Source of the DNA: Blastococcus aggregatus
GTDB taxonomy: Bacteria; Actinomycetota; Actinomycetes; Mycobacteriales; Geodermatophilaceae
Assembly (NCBI RefSeq): GCF_900221005.1
Contig: NZ_OBQI01000008.1
Location: forward strand, 1 to 64,000
Length of the DNA: 64,000 bases
Direction: 5' to 3'
Shown: positions 7,468 to 15,276 of the stretch, one piece after another
Layout of the letters: every line of letters starts with the position of its first letter
Position numbering within the stretch: the stretch's first letter is position 1
Notes under the pieces: generated by a model
What the model saw: only the letters and a program-made list of their open reading frames with translations
Told to the model about the DNA's origin: nothing
Database searches by the model: none
Made by a program: the position numbers and the translations under genes

Positions 7468-8070
7468 TCAGCGGGAGTAGTACTCCACGACCAGTTGCTC
7501 CTCGCAGATCACCGGCACCTCCTCGCGGCTCGGCGTCCGCTCGTAGCGGGCGACGAGGTCGGCCAGCCGGACCTCGAGGTACTTCGGGGGCTCGGCGTGC
7601 GCACCGGAGGCGGCGACGACGAACGGCTCCTTGCGACGCGACTTCTCCGCGACCTGGATGAAGTCGCCGGGCTTGAGCCGGTAGGAGGGGCGGTCCACGC
7701 GCGCGCCGTTGACCAGCACGTGCTGGTGGGTGACGAACTGGCGGGCCTGGTAGATCGTGCGGGCGAAGCCGGCGCGCAGGACGGTGGCGTCCAGCCGCGA
7801 CTCGAGGTCCTGGATCAGCGCCTCGCCGGTCTTGCCGCCGGTGCGCTTCGCCCGGTCGAACGCCGCGCGCAGCTGGGACTCGCTGATGTCGTACTGGGCC
7901 CGCAGCCGCTGCTTCTCCTTGAGCCGGGTGGAGTAGTCGCTGTCCTTGCGGCGCTTGCGGCCGTGCTCGCCCGGCGGATAGGGACGGCGCTCGAAGTAGG
8001 CGACCGCCTTGGGGGTGAGGGCGATGCCCAGCGCGCGGCTGATCCGGATCTTGGGTCGGGGTGTGTTCAC
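7468..8070 (-). CDS. rpsD: 30S ribosomal protein S4, probable paralogue
   Basis: A 200-residue S4 protein: the N-terminal FERRPYPPGEHGR block and the S4 RNA-binding domain (~95-155, SRLDATVLRAGFARTIYQAR) are unmistakable. S4 binds 16S rRNA early in 30S assembly. It has no N-terminal zinc-binding cysteine cluster (a C-minus form). It stands alone instead of in the rpsM-rpsK-rpsD-rpoA operon where actinobacteria normally keep S4, so I infer a second, alternative copy. GTG 8070 has GGAGG 5 nt upstream. A 19-bp DtxR/IdeR-like box at 8084-8102 lies just upstream, which implies iron-responsive expression. The paralogue status can be settled only with the full genome. Confidence 0.85.
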   Translation of the reverse strand: MNTPRPKIRISRALGIALTPKAVAYFERRPYPPGEHGRKRRKDSDYSTRLKEKQRLRAQYDISESQLRAAFDRAKRTGGKTGEALIQDLESRLDATVLRAGFARTIYQARQFVTHQHVLVNGARVDRPSYRLKPGDFIQVAEKSRRKEPFVVAASGAHAEPPKYLEVRLADLVARYERTPSREEVPVICEEQLVVEYYSR

Positions 8071-8083
8071 GGGAACCTCCGTC

Positions 8084-8102
8084 TTTGGTTAGGCTCACCT
8101 TA
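8084..8102. promoter_or_regulatory. DtxR/IdeR-type iron box
   Basis: TTTGGTTAGGCTCACCTTA matches the known actinobacterial IdeR/DtxR consensus TTAGGTTAGGCTAACCTAA at 16 of 19 positions. It lies in the 64-bp gap between the divergent S4 and DUF2470 genes and could repress both when iron is plentiful. Confidence 0.72.
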
Positions 8103-8134
8103 CTACTCAGCGCACGAGCCCCGAGGTGGTCCCC

Positions 8135-8926
8135 ATGACAGCTGGATCCAGGCCGAGCCGGCTCCGCGCCGGAACGCCGGCGCCGGTCACCGCGCCGTCC
8201 GGGGCGGGCGGTCAGCCGTCGCCGTCCGAGCGCGCCCGCACGGTGGCCGCCCGGCCCACGGCCGCCCTGCACGTGCTCGGGACGGGGACGACGCCCGCGC
8301 TGGCGGCGACGACGACGGCCGACGGGCGCACGCTGGTCGTCGTCCCCACGTCGGGGCCGCTGGTCCAGGCGCTGGCCGACTCCCCCGCCGGCGACCTGCC
8401 CGCCCGGCTGACGGTGACCGACCGGGCGCCGTCGGCGCTGCGACAGCCGATCCGCGCGCTGGTGGAGATCGCCGGCTGGCTGACGCCGGTACCCGCCGCC
8501 GACGTGCCGGCTGCCGTGCTCGCCTTCGCCGACGGCTGCCCGTGCGACGCGCTGTTCGAGGTGGGCCGCACCGCGACGCTGCTGGAGCTCGACGTCGCCG
8601 ACGTCGTCCTGCACGAGTCGCACGCCGTCGACCACGTCGAGCCCGAGGACTTCGTGGCCGCCGCGCCCGACCCCGTGACCGCTGCCGAGGCCGACCTGCT
8701 GACAGCCCAGTCGGACGCCCTGGCCCGGCTCCGCGTGCGGGTGCAGGGCTGGGCCGGCCGGCGGGACGACGTCGGCCTGCTCGGCCTGGACCGCTTCGGC
8801 GTCCGCTTCCGGGTCGAGTCGCTGCGCGGCGGCTACGACGTGCGGGTCGCCTTCCCCGAGCCGCTGACCCGGAGCGAGGAGTTCGCTGCCGCCGTCGGCG
8901 GGCTGCTGAGCTGCACGCTCGACTGA
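8135..8926 (+). CDS. DUF2470-domain protein, possibly haem/iron related
   Basis: A 263-residue protein whose C terminus (DRFGVRFRVESLRGGYDVRV...) matches the DUF2470 type of domain found at the end of HugZ-like haem-utilisation proteins. The N-terminal ~190 residues form an FMN-binding split-barrel-like region that I cannot assign further. ATG 8135 has GAGGTGG a few bases upstream and is preferred to GTG 8126. It shares an iron-box-like operator with the divergent S4 gene, so an iron-linked role (haem breakdown or iron release) is reasonable but inferred. A GCPCDALFEVGR stretch contains the only cysteine pair. Confidence 0.65.
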   Translation: MTAGSRPSRLRAGTPAPVTAPSGAGGQPSPSERARTVAARPTAALHVLGTGTTPALAATTTADGRTLVVVPTSGPLVQALADSPAGDLPARLTVTDRAPSALRQPIRALVEIAGWLTPVPAADVPAAVLAFADGCPCDALFEVGRTATLLELDVADVVLHESHAVDHVEPEDFVAAAPDPVTAAEADLLTAQSDALARLRVRVQGWAGRRDDVGLLGLDRFGVRFRVESLRGGYDVRVAFPEPLTRSEEFAAAVGGLLSCTLD

Positions 8927-8972
8927 TCGACCCGCGCTGGTCGGGACACCGCCGCTGTGCGACGGTCCTGCG

Positions 8973-9380
8973 ATGACCTCCTCCGACGGCGGCCGACGCG
9001 GCCTGCAGATCACCCTGGGCGCGCTCGCAGCCATCCCCCTGGCCTCCGGGCTCGCCGGCGCCCTCGTCGGCCCCACCTCGTTGCCAGACGCCGGGCCGGT
9101 GTCGCCGAGCGTGGAGAGCGAGTACCGCTACGCGCACGCCATCTACGCCGCCGCGGCCCCGCTCATCTGGTCGGCCGTGCCGCAGATCGAGCGGAAGGGC
9201 GCTCTGGTGCGCGGTGTCTCCGGCGCCCTCTTCCTGGGCGGCGCGGTCCGGCTGCTGGCCTGGCGGAGCACCGGCCGGCCGCACCCCGCGCTCGTCGGAG
9301 CCACGGCGCTCGAGCTGCTCGGCCCCCCGCTGCTCGTGGCCTGGCAGCGCCGGGTGGCCCGCTCCACCGGCAGGGGCTGA
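8973..9380 (+). CDS. Small integral membrane protein, DUF4345-like
   Basis: A 135-residue protein with about four hydrophobic segments (ITLGALAAIPLASGLAGALVG; AAAAPLIWSAV; GVSGALFLGGAVRLLAW; LELLGPPLLVAW). The spacing and the GAVRLLAW-type motif resemble DUF4345 family proteins, whose function is unknown. It starts 46 bp after the DUF2470 gene on the same strand and could be cotranscribed. No catalytic residues are evident. Confidence 0.6.
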   Translation: MTSSDGGRRGLQITLGALAAIPLASGLAGALVGPTSLPDAGPVSPSVESEYRYAHAIYAAAAPLIWSAVPQIERKGALVRGVSGALFLGGAVRLLAWRSTGRPHPALVGATALELLGPPLLVAWQRRVARSTGRG

Positions 9381-9471
9381 GGACCGCCCGGAGCAGCCGG
9401 ACCGCGGTGGTGCGACGATGCGCGTCGCCCGCCGCCGGTCGCGGGCGAACGTGGCAGTCGAGGAGGCCCCG

Positions 9472-10932
9472 ATGGCGTTCGGTTGGAAGCTCTACGGGGA
9501 CGGCAAGACCCTGCCGCTGGGTGAGGCGGTGGCCCCCGACGAGCGGCTGACCTGGCCGCGGACGGTGGGCATCGGCGCGCAGCACGTCGTCGCCATGTTC
9601 GGTGCGACCTTCGTCTTCCCGCTGCTCATGGGCCTGGACCCCAACCTCGCGATCATGATGAGCGGGGTCGCGACGATCCTGTTCCTGCTCGTGGTGCAGG
9701 GGAAGGTGCCCAGCTACCTGGGCAGCTCGGCCTCCTTCGTCGGCGGCGTGGTCGCGGTCCGGGCAGCGGGCGGCTCGGACGCCGACGTCCTCGGCGCGCT
9801 ACTGGTCTCCGGCGTCGTCCTCGCGCTGGTCGGCCTGGTCATCCACCTGGCCGGCGTGCGGGTGATCAACCAGGTCCTGCCCCCGGCGGTGACCGGCGCC
9901 GTCGTGCTGCTGATCGGCTTCAACCTCGCCCCGGTCGCGACGTCGACCTACTGGCCGCAGGACCAGTGGGTGGCGCTGGCGACGATGGCGTTCGTCGTCG
10001 TCGCCTCGCTGCTGCTGCGCGGATTCCTGGCCCGCATCTCGATCCTGCTCGGGCTGGTGTTCGGCTACCTGCTGTCGATCCTCCTCGACTGGGCGGCCGG
10101 ACCGGTGGGTTCGACCGGCGAGGACCGGGTCGACTTCACCGCCGTCGGCGACGCCCGCTGGTTCGGCCTGCCGGAGTTCACGACGCCGTCCTTCTCGCTG
10201 AACTTCTCGCTGCTCGTGCTGCCGGCCGTGATCGCACTGGTCGCCGAGAACGCCGGGCACGTGAAGGCGGTGGCCGAGATGACCCGGCGCGACCTCGACC
10301 CGATGATCGGCCGGGCCGTCGCCGCCGACGGCCTCACCACCGTGCTGGCGACGTCGATCGGCGGCTCCCCCACCACGACCTACGCGGAGAACATCGGCGT
10401 CATGGCCGCGACCCGCGTGTACTCGACCGCCGCCTACTACGTGGCTGCGATCGTCGCGATCGTCCTGGGGCTCGTGCCCAAGTTCGGCGCGCTGATCAAC
10501 GCCATCCCCGGCGGTGTCCTCGGCGGGATCACCGTCGTCCTCTACGGGATGATCGGCCTGCTCGGCGCGAAGATCTGGAAGGAGAACCGCGTCGACTTCG
10601 CCAACCCGATCAACCTGGTGCCGCTGGCCGCGGGCATCGTGATCGCCATCGGCAACTCGGGTGACGCCGCGCCGCTGCTGCAGATCACCGACGACTTCTC
10701 CCTCGGCGGGATCGCGCTCGGCACGATCGTCGCGGTGGGCGGCTGGCACCTCGCCCGCGCGCTCGCCCCGGCCGAGATGAAGGCGTCGCTGACCCACGAG
10801 GGGCCGCACCCGGCCGCCGGGTCGACCTTCGGGCACGTCCACGGCGCTGAGGACGGCCTGGGGGACGGCGCGGAGGACGGCGCGGGGGACGGCGCCACGG
10901 CCACCACGGCGGCGGATCGCGCGACGCCCTGA
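9472..10932 (+). CDS. NCS2-family uracil/xanthine permease
   Basis: A 486-residue transporter of the nucleobase:cation symporter-2 family, carrying uracil or related bases with protons. The N terminus WKLYGDGKTLPLGEAVAPDER followed by IGAQHVVAMFGATFVFPLLMG is typical of UraA/PyrP-like members, as are the conserved ALVAENAGHVKAV and GGSPTTTYAENIGV segments in the middle membrane helices. ATG 9472 has AGGAGG at 9461-9466. The C terminus ends in a Gly/Asp/Ala-rich tail with repeated GDGAEDGAGDGA units that is not conserved in the family. No pyrimidine genes are adjacent. Confidence 0.88.
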   Translation: MAFGWKLYGDGKTLPLGEAVAPDERLTWPRTVGIGAQHVVAMFGATFVFPLLMGLDPNLAIMMSGVATILFLLVVQGKVPSYLGSSASFVGGVVAVRAAGGSDADVLGALLVSGVVLALVGLVIHLAGVRVINQVLPPAVTGAVVLLIGFNLAPVATSTYWPQDQWVALATMAFVVVASLLLRGFLARISILLGLVFGYLLSILLDWAAGPVGSTGEDRVDFTAVGDARWFGLPEFTTPSFSLNFSLLVLPAVIALVAENAGHVKAVAEMTRRDLDPMIGRAVAADGLTTVLATSIGGSPTTTYAENIGVMAATRVYSTAAYYVAAIVAIVLGLVPKFGALINAIPGGVLGGITVVLYGMIGLLGAKIWKENRVDFANPINLVPLAAGIVIAIGNSGDAAPLLQITDDFSLGGIALGTIVAVGGWHLARALAPAEMKASLTHEGPHPAAGSTFGHVHGAEDGLGDGAEDGAGDGATATTAADRATP

Positions 10933-11060
10933 CGGCCCTCGCGCGGGATCGGTTGCCCGCCACCGGGTGGCGCACAGGTACCGATGGCGTCGATCACTGC
11001 CGATAGCGCCTCTCGGTGGCGGGGTGTTCCGGTCGCCGGACGACCCGAGAAGGACCCCCG

Positions 11061-12611
11061 ATGAGTCGACTCACGCGCAAGGCCAGCACCGTCACCGCCC
11101 CCGTCGCCGTCCCGCGCGACGTCGAGGCGGTCGAGGCGGTGATCAACGCCCTCGACGAGGGGGTCGCCGACAGCGCCGCCGCGCACCGGACGATCGTGAC
11201 CACGCTGGCCCGCGAGCTCGACCTCGACTACGGCGCGGCCTGGCTGGTGGACGAGGACGGGGGCTTCTCGCTCGCGGCCGAGGGCGGACGCAGCGCCGGC
11301 GCCATGCGGGCGGCGCGGATCGAGCGGCTGATGCCGGGCGAGGGGCTGGCCGGGGCGGCGATCAGGACGCAGGACCCGGTGCTCGCGAACGAGACCACCG
11401 ACCCGGCGTTCTGCGGACGCTGGAAGGCCGCCCAGTCCGCCGGGGCCACCCGCGGATGCGTGCTGCCGATCCTCGACGAGCGGGGCAAGGTCGCCTGCCT
11501 GTACGAGTTCTACAACGACCGGGAGCTGCCGTTCTTCGGCGGCCGGCAGTCGAAGTGGCGGTCGCTGCGGGGCGTCCTGGTGCACGCGCACCGGTCGGCG
11601 CTGGCGCGGGCACACCTGCAGGAGACGCTGAACGACCGGGAGGCCGTGACCACCGTCGTGACGACGCTCGGCGCGGCCGCGACCCAGGAGCAGGCGCTCC
11701 GCCTCGCGCTGGACACCGTGCGCAGCGCCTTCGGCTGGGCCTACGGCTCGTACTGGGCGCTGGACGAGTCGGCGAACGTGCTGCGGTTCCAGCAGGAGTC
11801 CGGCTCGGCGGGCGAGGAGTTCCGGGCCGTCACGCTCAGCGCCAGCTTCGCCGAGGGCGTGGGCCTGTCGGGCCGGGCCTGGCGGGCCCGCGAGCTGGTC
11901 TTCGTGCCGGACATCGGCAAGGTCACCGACTGCGTGCGGGCGCCGGCCGCCCAGCGCGCGGGCGTGAAGTCCGGCGTCTGCTTCCCGGTGGTCGTCTCCG
12001 GCCGCGTCGTCGGGACGATGGACTTCTTCGTCACCGAGACCATCGAGCTGTCGGAGTCGCGGGCGGCGTCGCTGCGCAACGTGCAACAGCTGGTGTCGCA
12101 GCGGCTGGACGTGCTGCGCCGCAACGAGGAGAGCGCGGCGAACGCCCGCGAGCTGCTGGTGACCGTGGCCCGGTTGCGCGAGGCGGCGAACGAGGCCGGC
12201 CAGGTGGCGGAGAGCGCCGTGACCCAGGCGTCGGCGATGACCGGCGACGTCGTGGCCCTGGACGAGGCGTCGGCGGCCGTCGGCGAGGTCATCCGGATCA
12301 TCTCCGGCATCGCCGACCAGACGAACCTGCTGGCCCTCAACGCCACCATCGAGGCGGCCCGGGCCGGCGAGGTGGGCAAGGGCTTCGCGGTCGTGGCCAG
12401 CGAGGTCAAGGACCTGGCCCGGGAGACGGCGAAGGCCACCCAGCGGGTCGCCGACCAGATCGCCGGCATCCAGTCGAGCTCGAAGGCGGTCGCGGAGGGC
12501 ATCTCCACGACCGGCGAGATCATCGGCCGGCTGGACGAGGTGCAGAGCCGGATCGGCGAGGTGCTCGGCGAGCAGGAGCGCATGGCGCAGCTGATCGAGG
12601 CCGCTGGCTGA
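11061..12611 (+). CDS. Soluble GAF-GAF methyl-accepting-type signalling protein
   Basis: A 516-residue cytoplasmic chemoreceptor-like protein: two GAF sensor domains (~30-180 and ~200-365) and a C-terminal MCP signalling hairpin with the CheA/CheW contact tip [39 protein letters not shown] (that core is nearly canonical). There is no transmembrane helix. ATG 11061 is chosen for the normal N terminus. No che genes are visible here, so it would work with a chemotaxis array encoded elsewhere or in another pathway. The 3' end carries a small tandem repeat (12591-12620) that supplies the stop codon. Confidence 0.85.
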   Translation: MSRLTRKASTVTAPVAVPRDVEAVEAVINALDEGVADSAAAHRTIVTTLARELDLDYGAAWLVDEDGGFSLAAEGGRSAGAMRAARIERLMPGEGLAGAAIRTQDPVLANETTDPAFCGRWKAAQSAGATRGCVLPILDERGKVACLYEFYNDRELPFFGGRQSKWRSLRGVLVHAHRSALARAHLQETLNDREAVTTVVTTLGAAATQEQALRLALDTVRSAFGWAYGSYWALDESANVLRFQQESGSAGEEFRAVTLSASFAEGVGLSGRAWRARELVFVPDIGKVTDCVRAPAAQRAGVKSGVCFPVVVSGRVVGTMDFFVTETIELSESRAASLRNVQQLVSQRLDVLRRNEESAANARELLVTVARLREAANEAGQVAESAVTQASAMTGDVVALDEASAAVGEVIRIISGIADQTNLLALNATIEAARAGEVGKGFAVVASEVKDLARETAKATQRVADQIAGIQSSSKAVAEGISTTGEIIGRLDEVQSRIGEVLGEQERMAQLIEAAG

Positions 12612-12644
12612 TCGAGGCCGTGGGCTGACTCCCCCGTCGCGGCA

Positions 12645-13346
12645 TCAGCCGCGCCGGGACGTCCAGCCCTGCTCCCGCAGCCGCTCGAAGCCGTCGAGCA
12701 TCAGGTCGAGGGCGAACTCGAACTCGAACTGCTCGTCACAGCCGCCACCCACGCGGGAGAGATCCCCGGAGGTGGCGGCTGTCGCGATCTCGAGGATGTG
12801 CGGAAAGCGCTCGGCGAACTCGGCGGCCATCGCCTCCTGCTGCTCGGGGCTCGGTGCCGGCGCCGACGGGTCGCGCGGCTCCTCGAACAGCTCCGGGCTG
12901 AAGCCCCACATCCGGTTGCCCAGCGCGTGCATGACGTGGTGGGTCAGGTCGGGGGAGAACCCGCCGGCCCGGAACATCCCGGCCAGGGAGTCCATGTAGG
13001 CGAGGACCGTCGGCGTCCGGCGGGTGCGCGACTCGATCGCCTTCCGGGCCCAGGGATGCCGGACCACCACCTCCCTGGCCGAGAGCACGCGCCGGCGGAC
13101 GGCGTCACGCCAGTCCGCGGTCGGGGCCGCGGGGTCGATCTCGCCCAGGACGACGTCGACCATGCCGTCCACGAGCTCGTCCTTGTTCGCGACGTGCTTG
13201 TAGAGCGCCATCGGGACGACGCCCAGCTCCTGGGCGAGCTGCCGCATGCTCAGCGCCTCGATGCCTACGGAGTCCGCCAGGGCGACCGCCGCACCCAGCA
13301 CCCGGTCGCGGCTCAGGGGCGCCCGTCGCGCGGTGCCGCCGGTCAT
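12645..13346 (-). CDS. TetR-family regulator with TetR_C-type ligand domain
   Basis: A 233-residue repressor. The N-terminal DNA-binding domain reads LSRDRVLGAAVALADSVGIEALSMRQLAQELGVVPMALYKHVANKDEL, close to tetracycline-repressor-class regulators, and the C-terminal ~150 residues fit the TetR_C fold. ATG 13346 has GGGAG 4-5 nt upstream; the longer frame to 13385 would run through an operator. Two near-identical 19-bp palindromes (13369-13387, 13403-13421) lie between it and the divergent DUF4386 gene, which it very likely controls together with itself. Confidence 0.88.
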   Translation of the reverse strand: MTGGTARRAPLSRDRVLGAAVALADSVGIEALSMRQLAQELGVVPMALYKHVANKDELVDGMVDVVLGEIDPAAPTADWRDAVRRRVLSAREVVVRHPWARKAIESRTRRTPTVLAYMDSLAGMFRAGGFSPDLTHHVMHALGNRMWGFSPELFEEPRDPSAPAPSPEQQEAMAAEFAERFPHILEIATAATSGDLSRVGGGCDEQFEFEFALDLMLDGFERLREQGWTSRRG

Positions 13347-13368
13347 CGATCTCCCTCTCTCCATTGAC

Positions 13369-13387
13369 AGGCGTACACCGTACACCT
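13369..13387. promoter_or_regulatory. TetR operator 1
   Basis: AGGCGTACACCGTACACCT, an imperfect copy (7 of 9 arm pairs) of the perfect palindrome 34 bp away. It adjoins the 5' end of the tetR gene. Confidence 0.75.
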
Positions 13388-13402
13388 ACGGTTCGTGGCC
13401 GC

Positions 13403-13421
13403 AGGTGTACGCCGTACACCT
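13403..13421. promoter_or_regulatory. TetR operator 2, perfect palindrome
   Basis: AGGTGTACGCCGTACACCT: 9-bp arms around one base, fully symmetric. It lies just upstream of the DUF4386 gene's GGAGG site, so a bound repressor would block that promoter. Confidence 0.82.
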
Positions 13422-13441
13422 CTTGCTCCGGAGGCAGCAGC

Positions 13442-14164
13442 ATGGGCACCACCCGACCGAACGCCGTCGCAGCAGGCGTGTTCTTCCTCGTCGCGTTCGC
13501 CACGGCGATCGCCGGACTCGCGCTCTACCAGCCGGCGCTGGGCGATCCCGCCTACGTCCTCGGCGCGGGGGCCGACGGGCAGGTGCTGCTCGGCGGCTTC
13601 CTCGAGCTACTGCTGGCCGGCTCGTGCATCGGCACGGGCGTGGCGCTCTACCCGGTGATCAGGCTGTACGGCCCGAGCGTCGCGCTCGGCTACGTCTGCG
13701 GGCGGCTGCTCGAGGCCGCGATCATCTGCGTCGGCATCGTCGCCACCCTCTCGCTGGTCAGCCTGCGGCAGGACGCGCCCGCCGGCGACGACGAGGCCCT
13801 GACCACGGCCGCCCGGACGCTGATCGCCCTGCACGACTGGACCTTCCTGCTCGGCCCCGGTCTGGTCATCGGCGTCAACAGCATGCTGCTGGCCTGGCTG
13901 ATGCTGCGCTCGCGGCTCGTCCCCGCCTGGATCGCCCGGCTCGGACTGGGGGGCGGGGCGCTGGGCGGGGCGCTGGTCCTGGCGTCGTCCACGGCGGTGC
14001 TGTTCGGGTTCTACGCGCAGACGTCCGCCGTCGCCCTCGTGGCCGCGATCCCGGTCGCCGCGTGGGAGCTGTGCCTCGCCGTGCGGCTGATCGTCTCCGG
14101 CTTTGCGCCGTCGCTCCCGGAGCGCCGCCCCGGCCAGGAGCTGCCTGTTCCCACCCTCGCCTGA
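13442..14164 (+). CDS. DUF4386-like integral membrane protein
   Basis: A 240-residue protein with about six or seven TM helices (for example AAGVFFLVAFATAIAGLAL, VALGYVCGRLLEAAIICVGIV, FLLGPGLVIGVNSMLLAWLML). The pattern PNAVAAGVFFLVAF..., a GRLLEAA helix and LHDWTFLLGPGLV matches DUF4386 proteins, of unknown function. ATG 13442 has CCGGAGG 8 nt upstream. Divergence from a TetR regulator with two operators suggests induction by a small molecule that the regulator senses. Confidence 0.75.
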   Translation: MGTTRPNAVAAGVFFLVAFATAIAGLALYQPALGDPAYVLGAGADGQVLLGGFLELLLAGSCIGTGVALYPVIRLYGPSVALGYVCGRLLEAAIICVGIVATLSLVSLRQDAPAGDDEALTTAARTLIALHDWTFLLGPGLVIGVNSMLLAWLMLRSRLVPAWIARLGLGGGALGGALVLASSTAVLFGFYAQTSAVALVAAIPVAAWELCLAVRLIVSGFAPSLPERRPGQELPVPTLA

Positions 14165-14274
14165 GCACGCGTGTTCAGCGGTGTCGCGGGAGGCCGGGGC
14201 GACACGCCCGGACTGCTTGTGCCGCGGCCAGGTGCGGGCGGAGCCTTCGCCGAAACCGGACACGGGGGCGGGGA

Positions 14275-15225
14275 ATGGGTATCGGGTCGACCATCGGGAC
14301 CGCCGTCGAGCGAGGGCTCGACGAGCACGACGACCGGCGCGACCTGGCCGTCACGACCTGGCGGTACCTGCGCATGGGGCTGATCGCGCTCGCGATCGGG
14401 CTCGGCGTGGCGGTCGCCTACGAGCGGATGCGCGCCGGGTGCTGGCAGACCTCGATCAGCGCCTACTACTACACACCCGCCCAGGGGGTCCTGGTCGGCG
14501 GGCTGGTGGCGATCGGCGTCTGCCTGATCTGCCTGCGGGGAGCCAGCGACGGCGAGGACGTCCTGCTCAACCTGGCCGGGATCGGCGCCCCGTTCGTCGC
14601 GCTGGTCCCCCTCCCCGACGAGGGCGACTGCGCCGTGCCGGACCTCGCCGTCGGCGATCAGGCGCTCAACGTCGGCAACAACATCACCGCGCTGCTGGTC
14701 GTCGCCTGGCTCTCGCTCGCGTTCGTGGCCCTCGTCACCGTCCGGAACCCCCAGCGGGACGCCACGACCCGGCCGTCGGCCGCCGACCTCACGGGCTACG
14801 CCGTCGCTGTGGCCGTCCTCCTCGGCACCACGGTCTTCTTCGTCGCCGACCGCGGCCTGTTCCTCGACGTCGCGCACTACCTCGCGGCGACCCTGATGTT
14901 CGTCTTCGTCTTCCTGAACGTCTGCCTGAACGCCGTCCAGCGGTACCGGGCGGAGCGGAAGGCGGGGATGCCCGCCGGGTGGGACAACCGCTACGCGCGG
15001 ATCGCGGTGGTCATGCTGGTCGACGTCGGCGTGCACGGCGTCCTGCTGCTGCTCGACTGGTCGCACTGGATCCTCACCCTCGAGGCCAGCCTGATCGCCC
15101 TGTTCACCTGGTTCTGGGTGGCGCAGACCTTCGAGCGCTGGGCGGACGGCATCACGCCGACACCCGGTACGGGCATGCGACCCGACCCTGGAGGGGTCGG
15201 GCGACGGAGCACGAGAGCCCGCTGA
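14275..15225 (+). CDS. Multi-pass membrane protein of unknown function
   Basis: A 316-residue protein with about seven or eight TM helices after a charged N terminus (VERGLDEHDDRRD). Helices include MGLIALAIGLGVAVAYE, GVLVGGLVAIGVCLICLRG, ITALLVVAWLSLAFVALVTV and YLAATLMFVFVFLNVCLNAV. A soluble loop with one cysteine (DEGDCAVPDLAVGD) sits between TM3 and TM4. I do not recognise the family. ATG 14275 follows a GGGGCGGGG run. Its stop codon is inside the left arm of a strong hairpin (15221-15258) shared with the convergent ene-reductase gene. Confidence 0.7.
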   Translation: MGIGSTIGTAVERGLDEHDDRRDLAVTTWRYLRMGLIALAIGLGVAVAYERMRAGCWQTSISAYYYTPAQGVLVGGLVAIGVCLICLRGASDGEDVLLNLAGIGAPFVALVPLPDEGDCAVPDLAVGDQALNVGNNITALLVVAWLSLAFVALVTVRNPQRDATTRPSAADLTGYAVAVAVLLGTTVFFVADRGLFLDVAHYLAATLMFVFVFLNVCLNAVQRYRAERKAGMPAGWDNRYARIAVVMLVDVGVHGVLLLLDWSHWILTLEASLIALFTWFWVAQTFERWADGITPTPGTGMRPDPGGVGRRSTRAR

Positions 15226-15258
15226 GGGTCGCCCACCGGTGTCGGGGCGACCCTCAGC
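15221..15258. terminator. Bidirectional terminator hairpin
   Basis: A perfect 14-bp stem (GCTGAGGGTCGCCC and GGGCGACCCTCAGC) with a 10-nt loop between two convergent genes; it overlaps the stop codon of the upstream membrane protein gene. Confidence 0.72.
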
Positions 15259-15276
15259 GCGCGGTGATCGACGGCG

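Noticed and set aside
10933-11060. Possible riboswitch between permease and MCP gene
   Set aside because: No match to purine, cyclic-di-GMP or cyclic-di-AMP riboswitch consensus blocks; only a weak 6-bp hairpin. A sigma-28-like GCCGATAG is present but without a matching -35.
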